DNA from: Rhodocyclaceae bacterium
GTDB lineage: Bacteria > Pseudomonadota > Gammaproteobacteria > Burkholderiales > Rhodocyclaceae
Reading direction: 5' to 3'
DNA length: 64,000 nt
Assembly (NCBI GenBank): GCA_020445745.1
Contig: JAGRGB010000186.1
Coordinates: forward strand, 1-64,000
A model generated the notes under the pieces. It had not been told where the DNA came from and ran no database searches. It saw nothing but the letters and a program-made list of their open reading frames with translations. How positions within the stretch are numbered: the stretch's first letter is position 1; each line of letters begins with the position of its first letter. Positions 1 to 7,741 of the stretch are shown in pieces. The translations under genes and the position numbers were made by a program.

Positions 1-104
1 CGGCCGGCGCGACGGGTGATCTCCTCCTCGTTGCGCTTCAGCACAGTGAAGGTACCGCCACCGACGGTACCGATTCCCAGCAGACCCACGTTGATCGGTT
101 TCAT
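1..104 (-). CDS. hom: Homoserine dehydrogenase, N-terminal fragment (runs off the left edge)
   Basis: Only the first 34 codons are present. They read MKPINVGLLGIGTVGGGT and onward, with the GxGxxG dinucleotide-binding turn (GIGTVG, residues 10-15) that opens homoserine dehydrogenases. The family reduces aspartate semialdehyde to homoserine with NAD(P)H on the way to threonine and methionine. The ATG overlaps the stop of the upstream acetyltransferase gene in an ATGA (104-101), so it is translationally coupled as the third gene of alaA-GNAT-hom. The catalytic and ACT regulatory domains lie outside the window, so the assignment rests on the N-terminus and on the common alaA-hom neighbourhood in betaproteobacteria. 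Confidence 0.85.
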   Translation of the reverse strand, partial: MKPINVGLLGIGTVGGGTFTVLKRNEEEITRRAG

Positions 105-553
105 ACGAGCTTCTTCCTGAACGAAAAAGAGGGGATCGAGAACCCCTCGCGGAAATAGAAGGCATGCGCCCGCTGGCGCTGGACTCCGGATTCCAGCGCC
201 AGCACCGCGCAGCCGGCACGCCGTCCCTCGCCCGCCAGCCAGCCGAGCAGGAACTTGCCGACGCCCCTGCCACGCAGGGCTTCGTCGGTCACCAGGTCGT
301 CCACGAACAGGCGACGCCCCTCGAAGGTGTTGTCGATGATCCGCCACAAGGCCAGGCCGGCGACCCGATCGGCATGGACGGCGGCCGCCAGGCGGCCGCC
401 TTCGGCACAGATCGCCTCGATGCAGGCGACATAGTCGACGGGCAACTGGGGCCGCAGCTGGCGATGGACTGCCTCGGCCATCGAAGCAAGGCCGGGCGCC
501 GTGAAGCGTCCGGCCCGGTCGGTCAGTTCGACCACCAGCAGCTCAGCCAGCAT
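101..553 (-). CDS. GNAT-family N-acetyltransferase
   Basis: A 150-residue protein with one GNAT fold. The acetyl-CoA pyrophosphate loop is the RGRGVG segment following the beta-4 strand (LFVDDLVTDEALRGRGVG), and the C-terminus carries the usual AHAFYFREGF signature. The substrate cannot be read from sequence. I chose the ATG at 553 because the encoded protein then starts exactly at the domain; the frame stays open further upstream, but that part overlaps alaA and reads like a shadow. The gene overlaps the end of alaA by 11 bp and the start of hom by 4 bp, so the three are one operon. A small-molecule or amino-acid substrate is plausible from context only. Confidence 0.85.
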   Translation of the reverse strand: MLAELLVVELTDRAGRFTAPGLASMAEAVHRQLRPQLPVDYVACIEAICAEGGRLAAAVHADRVAGLALWRIIDNTFEGRRLFVDDLVTDEALRGRGVGKFLLGWLAGEGRRAGCAVLALESGVQRQRAHAFYFREGFSIPSFSFRKKLV

Positions 554-1772
554 GGCGCTTGCGATACTGCCCGAGGAATCGCTCGATGCGTCCCATCGCG
601 TCCCGCAGGTCGTCTTCGTGGGGCAGGAACACGACCCGGAAATGATCCGGGCGCGGCCAGTTGAAGCCACTGCCCTGCACCACCAGCACCTTTTCCGCCT
701 CGAGCAGTTCGAGGATGAACTTCTGGTCGTCCTGGATCCGATAGAGCTTCGGATCGAGCTTCGGAAACAGGTACAGCGCAGCCTTGGGCTTGACGCAGCT
801 GACGCCCGGGATCGCGGTCAGCATCTCCCAGGCCAGGTTGCGCTGGCGGGTCAGCCTGCCGTCGGGGGCGATCAGTTCCTCGATGCTCTGGTAGCCACCC
901 AGCGCGGTCTGGATCGCCCATTGCCCGGGCACGTTCGAACACAGCCGCATCGACGCGAGGATCGTGAGGCCCTCGATGTAGTCCCGGGCATGGCGCTTCT
1001 CGCCCGACACCACCATCCATCCGGCCCGGTAGCCGCAGGCGCGGTAGTTCTTCGACAGACCGTTCATCGTCACGAACAGCACGTCGTCGGCCAGCGAGGC
1101 AATCGAGGTATGGCTGGCGCCGTCGAACAGCGTCTTGTCATAGATCTCGTCGGCGAAGATCACCAGGTTGTGCTGGCGCGCGATCTCGATCAGCTCGCGC
1201 AGCACCGCTTCCGGGTAGAGGGCACCGGTCGGGTTGTTCGGGTTGATCACCACCAGGGCCCGCGTGTTGGGCGTGATGCGCGCGCGGATGTCGTCGACAT
1301 CCGGCAGCCAGTCGGCGGACTCGTCGCACACGTAATGCTGCGGTGCCCCTCCGGACAACGACACCGCGGCCGTCCACAGCGGATAGTCCGGTGACGGGAT
1401 CAGCACCTCGTCGCCGTTGTTGAGCAGGGCCTGCATGCACATCACGATCAGTTCGGAGACACCGTTGCCGATGTAGATGTCCTCGATGCCGACGCCGGCG
1501 ATCTTCTTCTGCTGCGTGTAATGCATGATCGCCTTGCGCGCGGCGAACATGCCCTTCGACTCCGAGTAGCCGGACGCCTCGCGCAGATTGTGGATGACGT
1601 CGACGACGATCTCTTCCGGCGCCTCGAAGCCGAACGGCGCGAGGTTGCCGATGTTGAGCTTGACGATGCGGTGACCTTCGTCCTCGAGCTGCTTGGCACG
1701 GCTCAGGACCGGGCCACGGATGTCGTAGCAGACGTTGGCCAGCTTGGCCGACTTGTGCAGTGCTGCCGGCAT
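543..1772 (-). CDS. alaA: Alanine aminotransferase, AlaA/AlaT type
   Basis: A cytosolic PLP-dependent class I/II aminotransferase of 409 residues that moves the amino group between glutamate and pyruvate to make alanine. It aligns from memory almost end to end with E. coli AlaA: KSAKLANVCYDIRGPVL near the N-terminus, INPNNPTGA in the middle, the PLP lysine in NGLSK (Lys241), and FNWPRPDHFR near the end. The frame is open to 1913, with an alternative ATG at 1850. I prefer ATG 1772 because it matches the length of the family and has an AGAAGAG Shine-Dalgarno-like stretch just upstream. It leads the operon with the GNAT gene and hom. Confidence 0.93.
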   Translation of the reverse strand: MPAALHKSAKLANVCYDIRGPVLSRAKQLEDEGHRIVKLNIGNLAPFGFEAPEEIVVDVIHNLREASGYSESKGMFAARKAIMHYTQQKKIAGVGIEDIYIGNGVSELIVMCMQALLNNGDEVLIPSPDYPLWTAAVSLSGGAPQHYVCDESADWLPDVDDIRARITPNTRALVVINPNNPTGALYPEAVLRELIEIARQHNLVIFADEIYDKTLFDGASHTSIASLADDVLFVTMNGLSKNYRACGYRAGWMVVSGEKRHARDYIEGLTILASMRLCSNVPGQWAIQTALGGYQSIEELIAPDGRLTRQRNLAWEMLTAIPGVSCVKPKAALYLFPKLDPKLYRIQDDQKFILELLEAEKVLVVQGSGFNWPRPDHFRVVFLPHEDDLRDAMGRIERFLGQYRKRHAG

Positions 1773-1917
1773 CGCGCGCTCTTCTGCCGGGACACCGTTG
1801 CCCTCCGTGGCAGCCTGGCTGGCGATCGAAAGTTCGGCTCTTCGGGTCATGGCAGCACCATCCGGGTGTCGTCCGAGCACCGACCGGGACCCCGGCGGCG
1901 GCAAAAAGGACAAAGGA

Positions 1918-1923
1918 TATAAT
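1918..1923 (+). promoter_or_regulatory. Candidate -10 element for the 1968 gene
   Basis: A perfect TATAAT sits 45 bp before the ATG at 1968 in otherwise GC-rich DNA, in the divergent gap next to alaA. No convincing -35 hexamer is found 16-18 bp upstream, so activity is inferred from the -10 alone. Confidence 0.4.
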
Positions 1924-1967
1924 GGTATTCAATCGCCTTCACCCCCGCAATCGAGCCTCCCAAGCGC

Positions 1968-2345
1968 ATGAAACTTTTTCTCGACACGAGCGGCGAGCTC
2001 AATACCGTCACCGGCTACGGCGACGATCACGTCAGGATCAACCAGAATCGCTTCGAGTCGAACCTGATCGTGCTGCCCGCAGCGATCCACGCCGACTGGG
2101 CAGGCGGCGGCTTCGACGCCTTGTGCGAGCCGGACTTCGAAAGGCTGGCGGGTCTCGGTGCCGAGATCGTGCTGATCGGTACCGGCCGGCGGCAGCGCTT
2201 CCCCGCGCCGGTCCTGTTGCGACCGTTGGTCCAGGCGCAGATCGGCTTCGAAGTGATGGATCTGGGCTCGGCCTGCCGCACCTTCAACATCCTGGTCAAC
2301 GAGGGTCGCAGCGTCGCCGCCGCGCTGATCTTCAATCCCGTCTGA
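1968..2345 (+). CDS. Mth938-like (DUF498/Xcc0632) domain protein
   Basis: A 125-residue single-domain protein. The stretch LIGTGRRQRFPAP and the following segments with GFEVMDLGSACRTFNIL and RSVAAALIFNP are the recognisable core of the Mth938-like family, related to human NDUFAF3/AAMDC. The human relatives are assembly factors; the bacterial role is not settled, and nothing here adds a substrate. It has no signal peptide or membrane segment. It precedes a peroxiredoxin gene by 92 bp on the same strand, so the two may share a transcript from the TATAAT at 1918. Confidence 0.85.
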   Translation: MKLFLDTSGELNTVTGYGDDHVRINQNRFESNLIVLPAAIHADWAGGGFDALCEPDFERLAGLGAEIVLIGTGRRQRFPAPVLLRPLVQAQIGFEVMDLGSACRTFNILVNEGRSVAAALIFNPV

Positions 2346-2437
2346 ACGCGGCGCTTCTGGCGGCATCCGGCGACATTGCCAGCGGCTCGAGGCTTGCGTA
2401 CGCTCGCCGTTCCAGCAATCGACACGGAGAACGACCG

Positions 2438-2893
2438 ATGATCGGAGCGCCCGCACCGGATTTCACGCTGCCCGCCACCGCCGGCCGGCAGATCACGCTT
2501 TCCACCTTTCGCGGTGGCAAGGTCGTGCTGTACTTCTATCCCAAGGACAACACCCCCGGTTGCAGCAGCGAAAGCCGCGACTTTCGCGATCACCACGATC
2601 ACTTCGTCGCCGCCGGGTGCACGGTGCTCGGCATTTCCCGGGACGGGCTGAAATCCCACGAGAACTTCAAGACCAAGCTGGAACTGCCGTTCGAGCTGCT
2701 GTCGGACAAGGACGAGACGGTCTGCGAGGCCTACGGTGTGATGAAGCTCAAGAACATGTACGGGCGACAAGTGCGCGGCATCGAGCGTTCGACCTTCCTG
2801 ATCGACGCCGCGGGTCGGGTGGCCCACGAATGGCGCAAGGTCAAGGTGCCGGGCCATGCCGCCGCGGTCCTCGAGGCCGCCCGCTCCCTCTGA
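2438..2893 (+). CDS. bcp: Thioredoxin-dependent peroxiredoxin, Bcp/PrxQ type
   Basis: A 151-residue peroxiredoxin that reduces peroxides through a peroxidatic cysteine. The active-site motif is YPKDNTPGCSSE with Cys42, followed by the conserved ERSTFLID strand. Classic Bcp/PrxQ proteins often have the resolving cysteine five residues later; here that position is Ser47, so recycling must use Cys61, a cysteine near residue 98, or an external thiol. The ATG at 2438 has a GGAG element 9 bp upstream; an open frame further upstream overlaps the preceding gene and is not needed. The PIN-PhoH gene follows after 29 bp. Confidence 0.93.
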   Translation: MIGAPAPDFTLPATAGRQITLSTFRGGKVVLYFYPKDNTPGCSSESRDFRDHHDHFVAAGCTVLGISRDGLKSHENFKTKLELPFELLSDKDETVCEAYGVMKLKNMYGRQVRGIERSTFLIDAAGRVAHEWRKVKVPGHAAAVLEAARSL

Positions 2894-2922
2894 TTCCCAG
2901 ATCGAACACGGATATTCACTCG

Positions 2923-4335
2923 ATGGCCACTCGTCGATCCGCTGCGAAGGCACCGAAGACCAAGCTCTTCGTGCTCGATACCAACGTCCTGATGCACGAC
3001 CCGACCAGTTACTTCCGCTTCGAGGAGCACGACATCTATGTGCCGATCATGACGCTGGAGGAGCTGGACGACAACAAGAAGGGCATGTCCGAGGTGGCGC
3101 GCAATGCGCGCCAGGCCAGCCGCACCCTCGACGAGATCGTGTGCTCGAGCGAGCACGGCATCGCCAAGGGCATCGAACTCGACGGGCCGTCGCGCGGGCT
3201 GGCCACCGGGCGACTGTTCCTGCAGGCCGAGGCGATCGGCATCCGGCTGCCGGAAGGACTTCCCACCGGGCGCGGCGACAACCAGATCCTCGGCGTGATC
3301 CTGTATCTCTCGGAGAAGACGCCGAAGCGGCAGGTGATCCTGGTATCGAAGGACATCAACATGCGCATCAAGGCCCGCGCGCTGGGCCTGGAAGCGCAGG
3401 ACTACTACAACGACAGGGTCCTCGAGGATATCGACCTGCTCTACAGCGGCGCCCGCGAACTCGACCAGGCGTTCTGGGAGAGCCACGCCAAGGGCATGGA
3501 ATCGTGGAAGGAGGACGGCCGCAGCTACTATCGGCTGAGCGGACCGGCCGCCGGCGAGATGCTGGTCAACGAGTTCGTCTACCAGGAGGGCGAGCAGTCG
3601 CTGCAGGCGTGGGTGACCGAGGCCGGCGGCACCAGCTTCACGATCGAGTCGCTGATCGACTACGGCCATCAGCGCAACGGCGTCTGGGGCATCACCGCTC
3701 GCAACCGGGAACAGAATTTCGCGCTCAATCTGCTGATGAACCCGGCAGTCGACTTCGTCACCCTGCTTGGCCAGGCCGGTACCGGCAAGACCCTGCTGAC
3801 CCTGGCCGCCGGCCTCACCCAGGTCCTCGACACCAAGCGCTACGCGGAGATCATCATGACCCGCGTGACCGTGCCGGTGGGCGAGGACATCGGTTTTCTG
3901 CCCGGCACCGAAGAGGAAAAGATGGCGCCATGGATGGGCGCCCTCGAGGACAACCTCGATGTACTCAATGGCAGCACCGGCGAAGGCGGCGACTGGGGCC
4001 GCGCAGCCACCCAGGACCTGATCCGCAGCCGCATCAAGGTCAAGAGCCTCAACTTCATGCGTGGTCGCACCTTCATCAACAAGTTCCTGATCATCGACGA
4101 GGCGCAGAACCTGACACCGAAGCAGATGAAGACCCTGATCACGCGGGCGGGTCCCGGAACCAAGGTTGTCTGCCTCGGCAACATCGCGCAGATCGACACC
4201 CCTTACCTGACCGAAGGCAGTTCGGGCCTGACCTACGTCGTCGACCGCTTCAAGGGCTGGGCCCACTCCGGCCATGTCACGCTGCAGCGCGGAGAGCGCT
4301 CGCGGCTGGCCGACCATGCGGCGGACGTGCTGTGA
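2923..4335 (+). CDS. PIN domain-PhoH ATPase fusion (PhoH2 type)
   Basis: A 470-residue protein with two domains. Residues about 14-150 form a PIN-type ribonuclease domain beginning FVLDTNVLMHD with the metal-binding Asp19. Residues about 250-470 form a PhoH-like P-loop ATPase with Walker A GQAGTGKT (283-290) and Walker B LIIDEAQ (Asp392, Glu393). Studied PhoH2 proteins are ATP-driven RNA unwinding and cleaving enzymes; some actinobacterial versions are the toxin of a toxin-antitoxin pair. No small antitoxin gene precedes this one: the upstream neighbour is a peroxiredoxin. A housekeeping RNA-processing role is therefore the simpler reading. Confidence 0.92.
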   Translation: MATRRSAAKAPKTKLFVLDTNVLMHDPTSYFRFEEHDIYVPIMTLEELDDNKKGMSEVARNARQASRTLDEIVCSSEHGIAKGIELDGPSRGLATGRLFLQAEAIGIRLPEGLPTGRGDNQILGVILYLSEKTPKRQVILVSKDINMRIKARALGLEAQDYYNDRVLEDIDLLYSGARELDQAFWESHAKGMESWKEDGRSYYRLSGPAAGEMLVNEFVYQEGEQSLQAWVTEAGGTSFTIESLIDYGHQRNGVWGITARNREQNFALNLLMNPAVDFVTLLGQAGTGKTLLTLAAGLTQVLDTKRYAEIIMTRVTVPVGEDIGFLPGTEEEKMAPWMGALEDNLDVLNGSTGEGGDWGRAATQDLIRSRIKVKSLNFMRGRTFINKFLIIDEAQNLTPKQMKTLITRAGPGTKVVCLGNIAQIDTPYLTEGSSGLTYVVDRFKGWAHSGHVTLQRGERSRLADHAADVL

Positions 4336-4522
4336 GTAGCGGCTCGAGGCCTGCCGCGGCCGCGCACGAAACCTGAGCGCGACCGCGGCACCGGGTCGGG
4401 GGCCGGTCGACAGGCCGGAATCGGCCGGCCGGCGTCTCCGCCTGCCGCGGCGTCCCGGGTCGACCGTCCATCGAGGGCATCCCGCGCGCGATCCGATCCG
4501 CGAGCGCGGCGCGGCGGGGGAC

Positions 4523-4528
4523 TATAAT
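4523..4528 (+). promoter_or_regulatory. Candidate -10 element for the CBS/DUF294 gene
   Basis: A perfect TATAAT lies 35 bp before the ATG at 4563, at the end of a 227-bp gap that is otherwise extremely GC-rich. No clear -35 hexamer is visible at the expected distance. The rest of the gap shows no gene. Confidence 0.4.
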
Positions 4529-4562
4529 TGTTACCTTCAAAGTCAACATCCGGATAGCATCG

Positions 4563-6473
4563 ATGAATACTCAGGCCGCCGAGATGCTCCAGGGAGCCAG
4601 TCTCGACTTTCTGCGCCGCCATTCCCCGTTCGACCGCATGGAGCCCGACGCCCTGAGCTTCATGGCCGAAAGGCTGGTACTGGTCTTTCATGCCCGCGAC
4701 AGCGTGATTCTTTCACCCGAGATGGGCCAGGTCGGGCACCTGCACATCGTGCAGCGCGGCAAGGTACTCGCACGCCAGGTCGGCAGCGTGTCCGTTACCG
4801 AGTATTCGGCGATGACGATGGGCCCCGGCGAGTGCTTTCCGATCGGTGCGATCTCGGCCCACCGGCCATCGACAAACACCTATATCGCCGTCGAGGACAG
4901 CTTCTGCTTCCAGCTCGCGGCCGAGGACTTCATGCAGCTGATGGAGATGAGTCCGGTCTTCCATCTGTTCTGCACCAAGTACATCGCCAGTCTGCTCAAC
5001 CAGTCGCGCGAACAGCTGCAGAGCCAGTTCGCCCAGCGCGCCGCGGAACAGCAGACGATGACGACCCCGCTCGGCCAGTTGATCAATCGCGAACCGGTGC
5101 ATGTCGCACCCGAGGTCTCCAGCCGCCAGGCGCTGGAGCACATGGCGCAGCATCGCGTCGGCTGCCTCGTGATCGCCGACGCCGAGCAGCGCCCCGTCGG
5201 CATCATCACCCAGAGTGACCTGCTCGAACGCGTGATCCTCGCGGGATTCGACCTCGAACGTCCGGTGACCGAGCTGATGACCGGCGCGCCGCACATGTTG
5301 AGTTCGTCGGCGTCGGCCTATGACGCGGCGCTGGAGATGGCCACCCACGGCGTGCGCCACCTGCTGGTGCTCGACGGCGATCGCCGACTGAAGGGCGTCG
5401 TCTCGGAACGCGATCTGTTCTCGCTGCAGCGCATCGGACTGCGCCAGATCCGTGCCGGCATCGAAAACGCCGAAGACCTCGAGACCATGCAGCAGGCAAG
5501 CCGGGACATCCGCCAGCTGGCGCTGAACCTGATTGCCCAGGGCATCGGCTCGGAACAGTTGACCCAGTTCATCTCGGCCCTCAACGATGCACTCACCCGA
5601 CGCCTGATCGAATTGCAGCTCGAACGGCACGAAATGCAGGAGCTGGATTTCTGCTGGCTGGCCTTCGGATCGGAGGGTCGTCACGAGCAGACGCTGTCCA
5701 CCGACCAGGACAACGGGATCATCTTCTCGGTACCCGAGGGCGCCGATCCCGACGCCCTGAAGCAGCGCATCCTCACCTTCGCGCGGGCGGTCAACGAGGA
5801 TCTGGCGGCCTGCGGATTCCCGCTGTGCAAGGGCAACATCATGGCGAGCAATCCCGACCTGTGCCTGACCCTCGGCCAATGGAAGCAGCGCTTCGCGACA
5901 TGGATCAACACGCCGGATCCCCAAGCCCTGCTGAACGCCACGATCTTCTTCGATTTCCGGTCCCTGTACGGCGACGAGTTGCGCAGCGACCAACTGCGCA
6001 CCTTCCTGCTCAATCGCGCGAGGGACAATTCGGCCTTCCAGAGGATGTTGGCCGGCAATGCCCTGACGGCTCAGCCGCCGCTCGGCAGGATCCGCGATTT
6101 CATCACCGACGACGACCCCGTTCAGCCCGGCACGATCGATCTGAAGAAGTTCGGCGCGCGCCTTTTCGTCGATGCCGCCCGCATCCTGTCGCTGCGCACC
6201 GGCGTGCCCGCGAGCAGTACCGTCGAGCGCCTGCGTCAGGCCGGTGGCAAGCTCGGCATCGCCGCCGAGGAGACCTCCGCGGTCATCGAAGGCTTCAACT
6301 TCATCCAGTTGCTGCGGCTGCGCTCGCAGCACCTCGACACCGAGCATGACGCGCCCGGCGACAACCGGGTCAATCCGGAGCGCCTCAACGAGCTGGACCG
6401 TCGCATCCTGAAGGAAGCGTTCCGCCAGGCACGCAAGCTGCAATCCCGTCTCAAGCTGGACTACCAACTATGA
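4563..6473 (+). CDS. Cyclic-nucleotide-binding/CBS/DUF294 putative nucleotidyltransferase
   Basis: A 636-residue soluble multi-domain protein. In order: a cNMP-binding-like beta barrel (about 15-140), a tandem CBS pair (about 165-290), a DUF294 nucleotidyltransferase domain with GSEGRHEQTLSTDQDNG (starting near 369, containing the GS and two-Asp signature of the polymerase-beta superfamily), and a DUF294 C-terminal helical domain (about 480-625). The first two modules imply control by nucleotide ligands, and the third a nucleotidyl transfer reaction similar to GlnD, but the target is unknown. Its stop overlaps the start of a DnaQ-fold gene by 4 bp, and this pairing recurs in related bacteria as far as I remember, so the two probably work together. 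Confidence 0.88.
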   Translation: MNTQAAEMLQGASLDFLRRHSPFDRMEPDALSFMAERLVLVFHARDSVILSPEMGQVGHLHIVQRGKVLARQVGSVSVTEYSAMTMGPGECFPIGAISAHRPSTNTYIAVEDSFCFQLAAEDFMQLMEMSPVFHLFCTKYIASLLNQSREQLQSQFAQRAAEQQTMTTPLGQLINREPVHVAPEVSSRQALEHMAQHRVGCLVIADAEQRPVGIITQSDLLERVILAGFDLERPVTELMTGAPHMLSSSASAYDAALEMATHGVRHLLVLDGDRRLKGVVSERDLFSLQRIGLRQIRAGIENAEDLETMQQASRDIRQLALNLIAQGIGSEQLTQFISALNDALTRRLIELQLERHEMQELDFCWLAFGSEGRHEQTLSTDQDNGIIFSVPEGADPDALKQRILTFARAVNEDLAACGFPLCKGNIMASNPDLCLTLGQWKQRFATWINTPDPQALLNATIFFDFRSLYGDELRSDQLRTFLLNRARDNSAFQRMLAGNALTAQPPLGRIRDFITDDDPVQPGTIDLKKFGARLFVDAARILSLRTGVPASSTVERLRQAGGKLGIAAEETSAVIEGFNFIQLLRLRSQHLDTEHDAPGDNRVNPERLNELDRRILKEAFRQARKLQSRLKLDYQL

Positions 6474-7108
6474 ATTGGCTGTCGCGTTTCGTTTCTGGCG
6501 CCCGCCCCGAGCTGCCCGCCGCGGCAGCGGAAAAGATCGCCCGCTGGCAGCAAGGGGAGCGCACCGACCCGGCCCTGCCCCATTTCGAATCCCGCTATGT
6601 CGTCGTCAATACCGAAGCTACCGGCCTCGACCTCGAAAAGGATCGCTTGCTGGCAGTGGCGGCGATCGCGATCGAGGGACTCAGCCTGAAACCCGCCAAC
6701 GCCCTGTATCGCCCGCTCGACGACGATCCGGCCGAAGCGCTCGCCGATCTGCTGGACTTCGCCGGCCATGCTCCGTGGGTGGTATTCAACGCGTCGTTCA
6801 ACCGCAAGCTGCTGGAGCGGGTCTTCGAGGCACGCTGCGACTTCGAGCCGGAAGCAACCTGGATGGACCTGCAGTGGCTGATGCCGGGACTGTATCCCGA
6901 ACTCCACACCGACCAGGTGCGGCTGGCGGACTGGATGGACGCCTTCGGCGTCGAGACCTTCCAGCGGCATCATGCCCTCGGCGACGCCTACGCGATCGCC
7001 CAGTTGCTGATGGCAGCGCTCGGCCGCGCCCACGCCACCGGCGCGATCAATGCGCGCAGTCTGATCGAAATCGAACGCTCACGACGCTGGAGCCGGCGCG
7101 CGGTTTGA
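6470..7108 (+). CDS. DnaQ/DEDDh-fold 3'-5' exonuclease-like protein with altered catalytic residues
   Basis: A 212-residue protein with the DEDDh exonuclease fold between about residues 42 and 185. Exo I, normally DxE, reads NTE (Asn47, Glu49). Exo II, normally with Asp in FD, reads FN (Asn111). Exo III HxAxxD is intact (His167, Asp172). Two of the four metal-binding acids are thus amides, confirmed in the bases (aat at codon 47, aac at codon 111). The protein may be an inactive nucleic-acid or nucleotide binder rather than a nuclease. It is translationally coupled to the DUF294 gene and overlaps the convergent DUF2325 gene by 62 bp. Confidence 0.8.
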   Translation: MNWLSRFVSGARPELPAAAAEKIARWQQGERTDPALPHFESRYVVVNTEATGLDLEKDRLLAVAAIAIEGLSLKPANALYRPLDDDPAEALADLLDFAGHAPWVVFNASFNRKLLERVFEARCDFEPEATWMDLQWLMPGLYPELHTDQVRLADWMDAFGVETFQRHHALGDAYAIAQLLMAALGRAHATGAINARSLIEIERSRRWSRRAV

Positions 7109-7433
7109 GCGCCGCCGACGGCTCACCGTCGGTCGCCCGGCAATCCCGGCAGCAGACCGCGCCCAGTGCCTGCCTCAGGGCACACACCGAACGGCGGCAG
7201 CATACCAGCCGCACGCCGTTGCGGTTGGCCGCATCGCGGTAGCTGCGCATCACGTTGTGCCCGAGGAAATCGGTAAACAGGATCACGATGCCGATGCCGG
7301 CCGACAATCCCGAAGCCATGCGCTGATGGGACGGGTCGCGCCCCGACAGATGGGTCCTGATCGAAATGCCGTATTCGGCGAGCAGTTCGGGAATTTTCCC
7401 AAGGCGGTCGGCGCCAACGACGAGTGCATTCAT
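7047..7433 (-). CDS. DUF2325 domain protein
   Basis: A 128-residue cytosolic protein with a DUF2325 domain covering about residues 1-95 (MNALVVGADRLG at the start, then TDFLGHNVMRSYR and CCRRSVCAL). The family is cysteine-rich and of unknown function, and several cysteines here could bind metal. The ATG at 7433 has an AGGA element upstream; an in-frame ATG at 7445 lies inside the inverted repeat described below. The 3' end overlaps the convergent exonuclease-like gene, so the last ~30 codons may be family-atypical sequence. It is divergent from an iron-transport gene across a Fur-box-like site, which suggests iron-responsive control. Confidence 0.8.
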   Translation of the reverse strand: MNALVVGADRLGKIPELLAEYGISIRTHLSGRDPSHQRMASGLSAGIGIVILFTDFLGHNVMRSYRDAANRNGVRLVCCRRSVCALRQALGAVCCRDCRATDGEPSAALKPRAGSSVVSVRFRSDCAH

Positions 7434-7741
7434 GGCGGTCCTCAAATGCGAACAATTCTCACTCGCATTAAAACATAAACGCGAATCGTTTGCATTTGCA
7501 TTTCGCTTCCGGTCTCCGTATCATCGCCCCCGAACTGGCCCGCGACCCCTTCGACGCAGCGCCCGGGCGCGACAGCGCCCCTGCGTCGTCGCGCCATCGG
7601 CAGGGCACGGCCGAACAGCAGCCGGCCGGCATCGACGCGCCCGCCGCAGGGCGCGAGTGGTGTCGCGACGCCCAGCTGAGCCGCCCTGCCGATGCCAGCC
7701 GGAACCGCGGGCCGGCAATCCGAATCTTCCGAGGAGCCTCT
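7434..7741 (+). other. Divergent regulatory gap and long leader upstream of futA
   Basis: This 308-bp gap holds the Fur-box-like repeats at its left end and then about 250 bp of GC-rich DNA before the futA ATG. A small hairpin GGGCGC-gaca-GCGCCC lies at 7565-7580. I see no convincing coding sequence, tRNA or known riboswitch signature in it. Confidence 0.5.
7445..7469. promoter_or_regulatory. Fur-box-like inverted repeat between DUF2325 and futA
   Basis: A perfect inverted repeat AATGCGA - 11 bp - TCGCATT occupies 7445-7469, with an AT-rich core containing gagaattgt on the reverse strand. Length, symmetry and the GAGAATTGTT-like core resemble proteobacterial Fur boxes. A second, smaller repeat AAACG-5-CGTTT follows at 7477-7491. 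It sits directly upstream of DUF2325 and 270 bp upstream of the futA-like start, where iron control would be expected. Confidence 0.6.

Noticed and set aside
2923-4335. PIN-PhoH as the toxin of a toxin-antitoxin pair
   Set aside because: No small antitoxin gene lies upstream; the neighbour is a peroxiredoxin with a full domain.
7434-7741. Riboswitch in the long futA leader
   Set aside because: Only a 6-bp hairpin is seen; none of the conserved riboswitch cores I know could be found.
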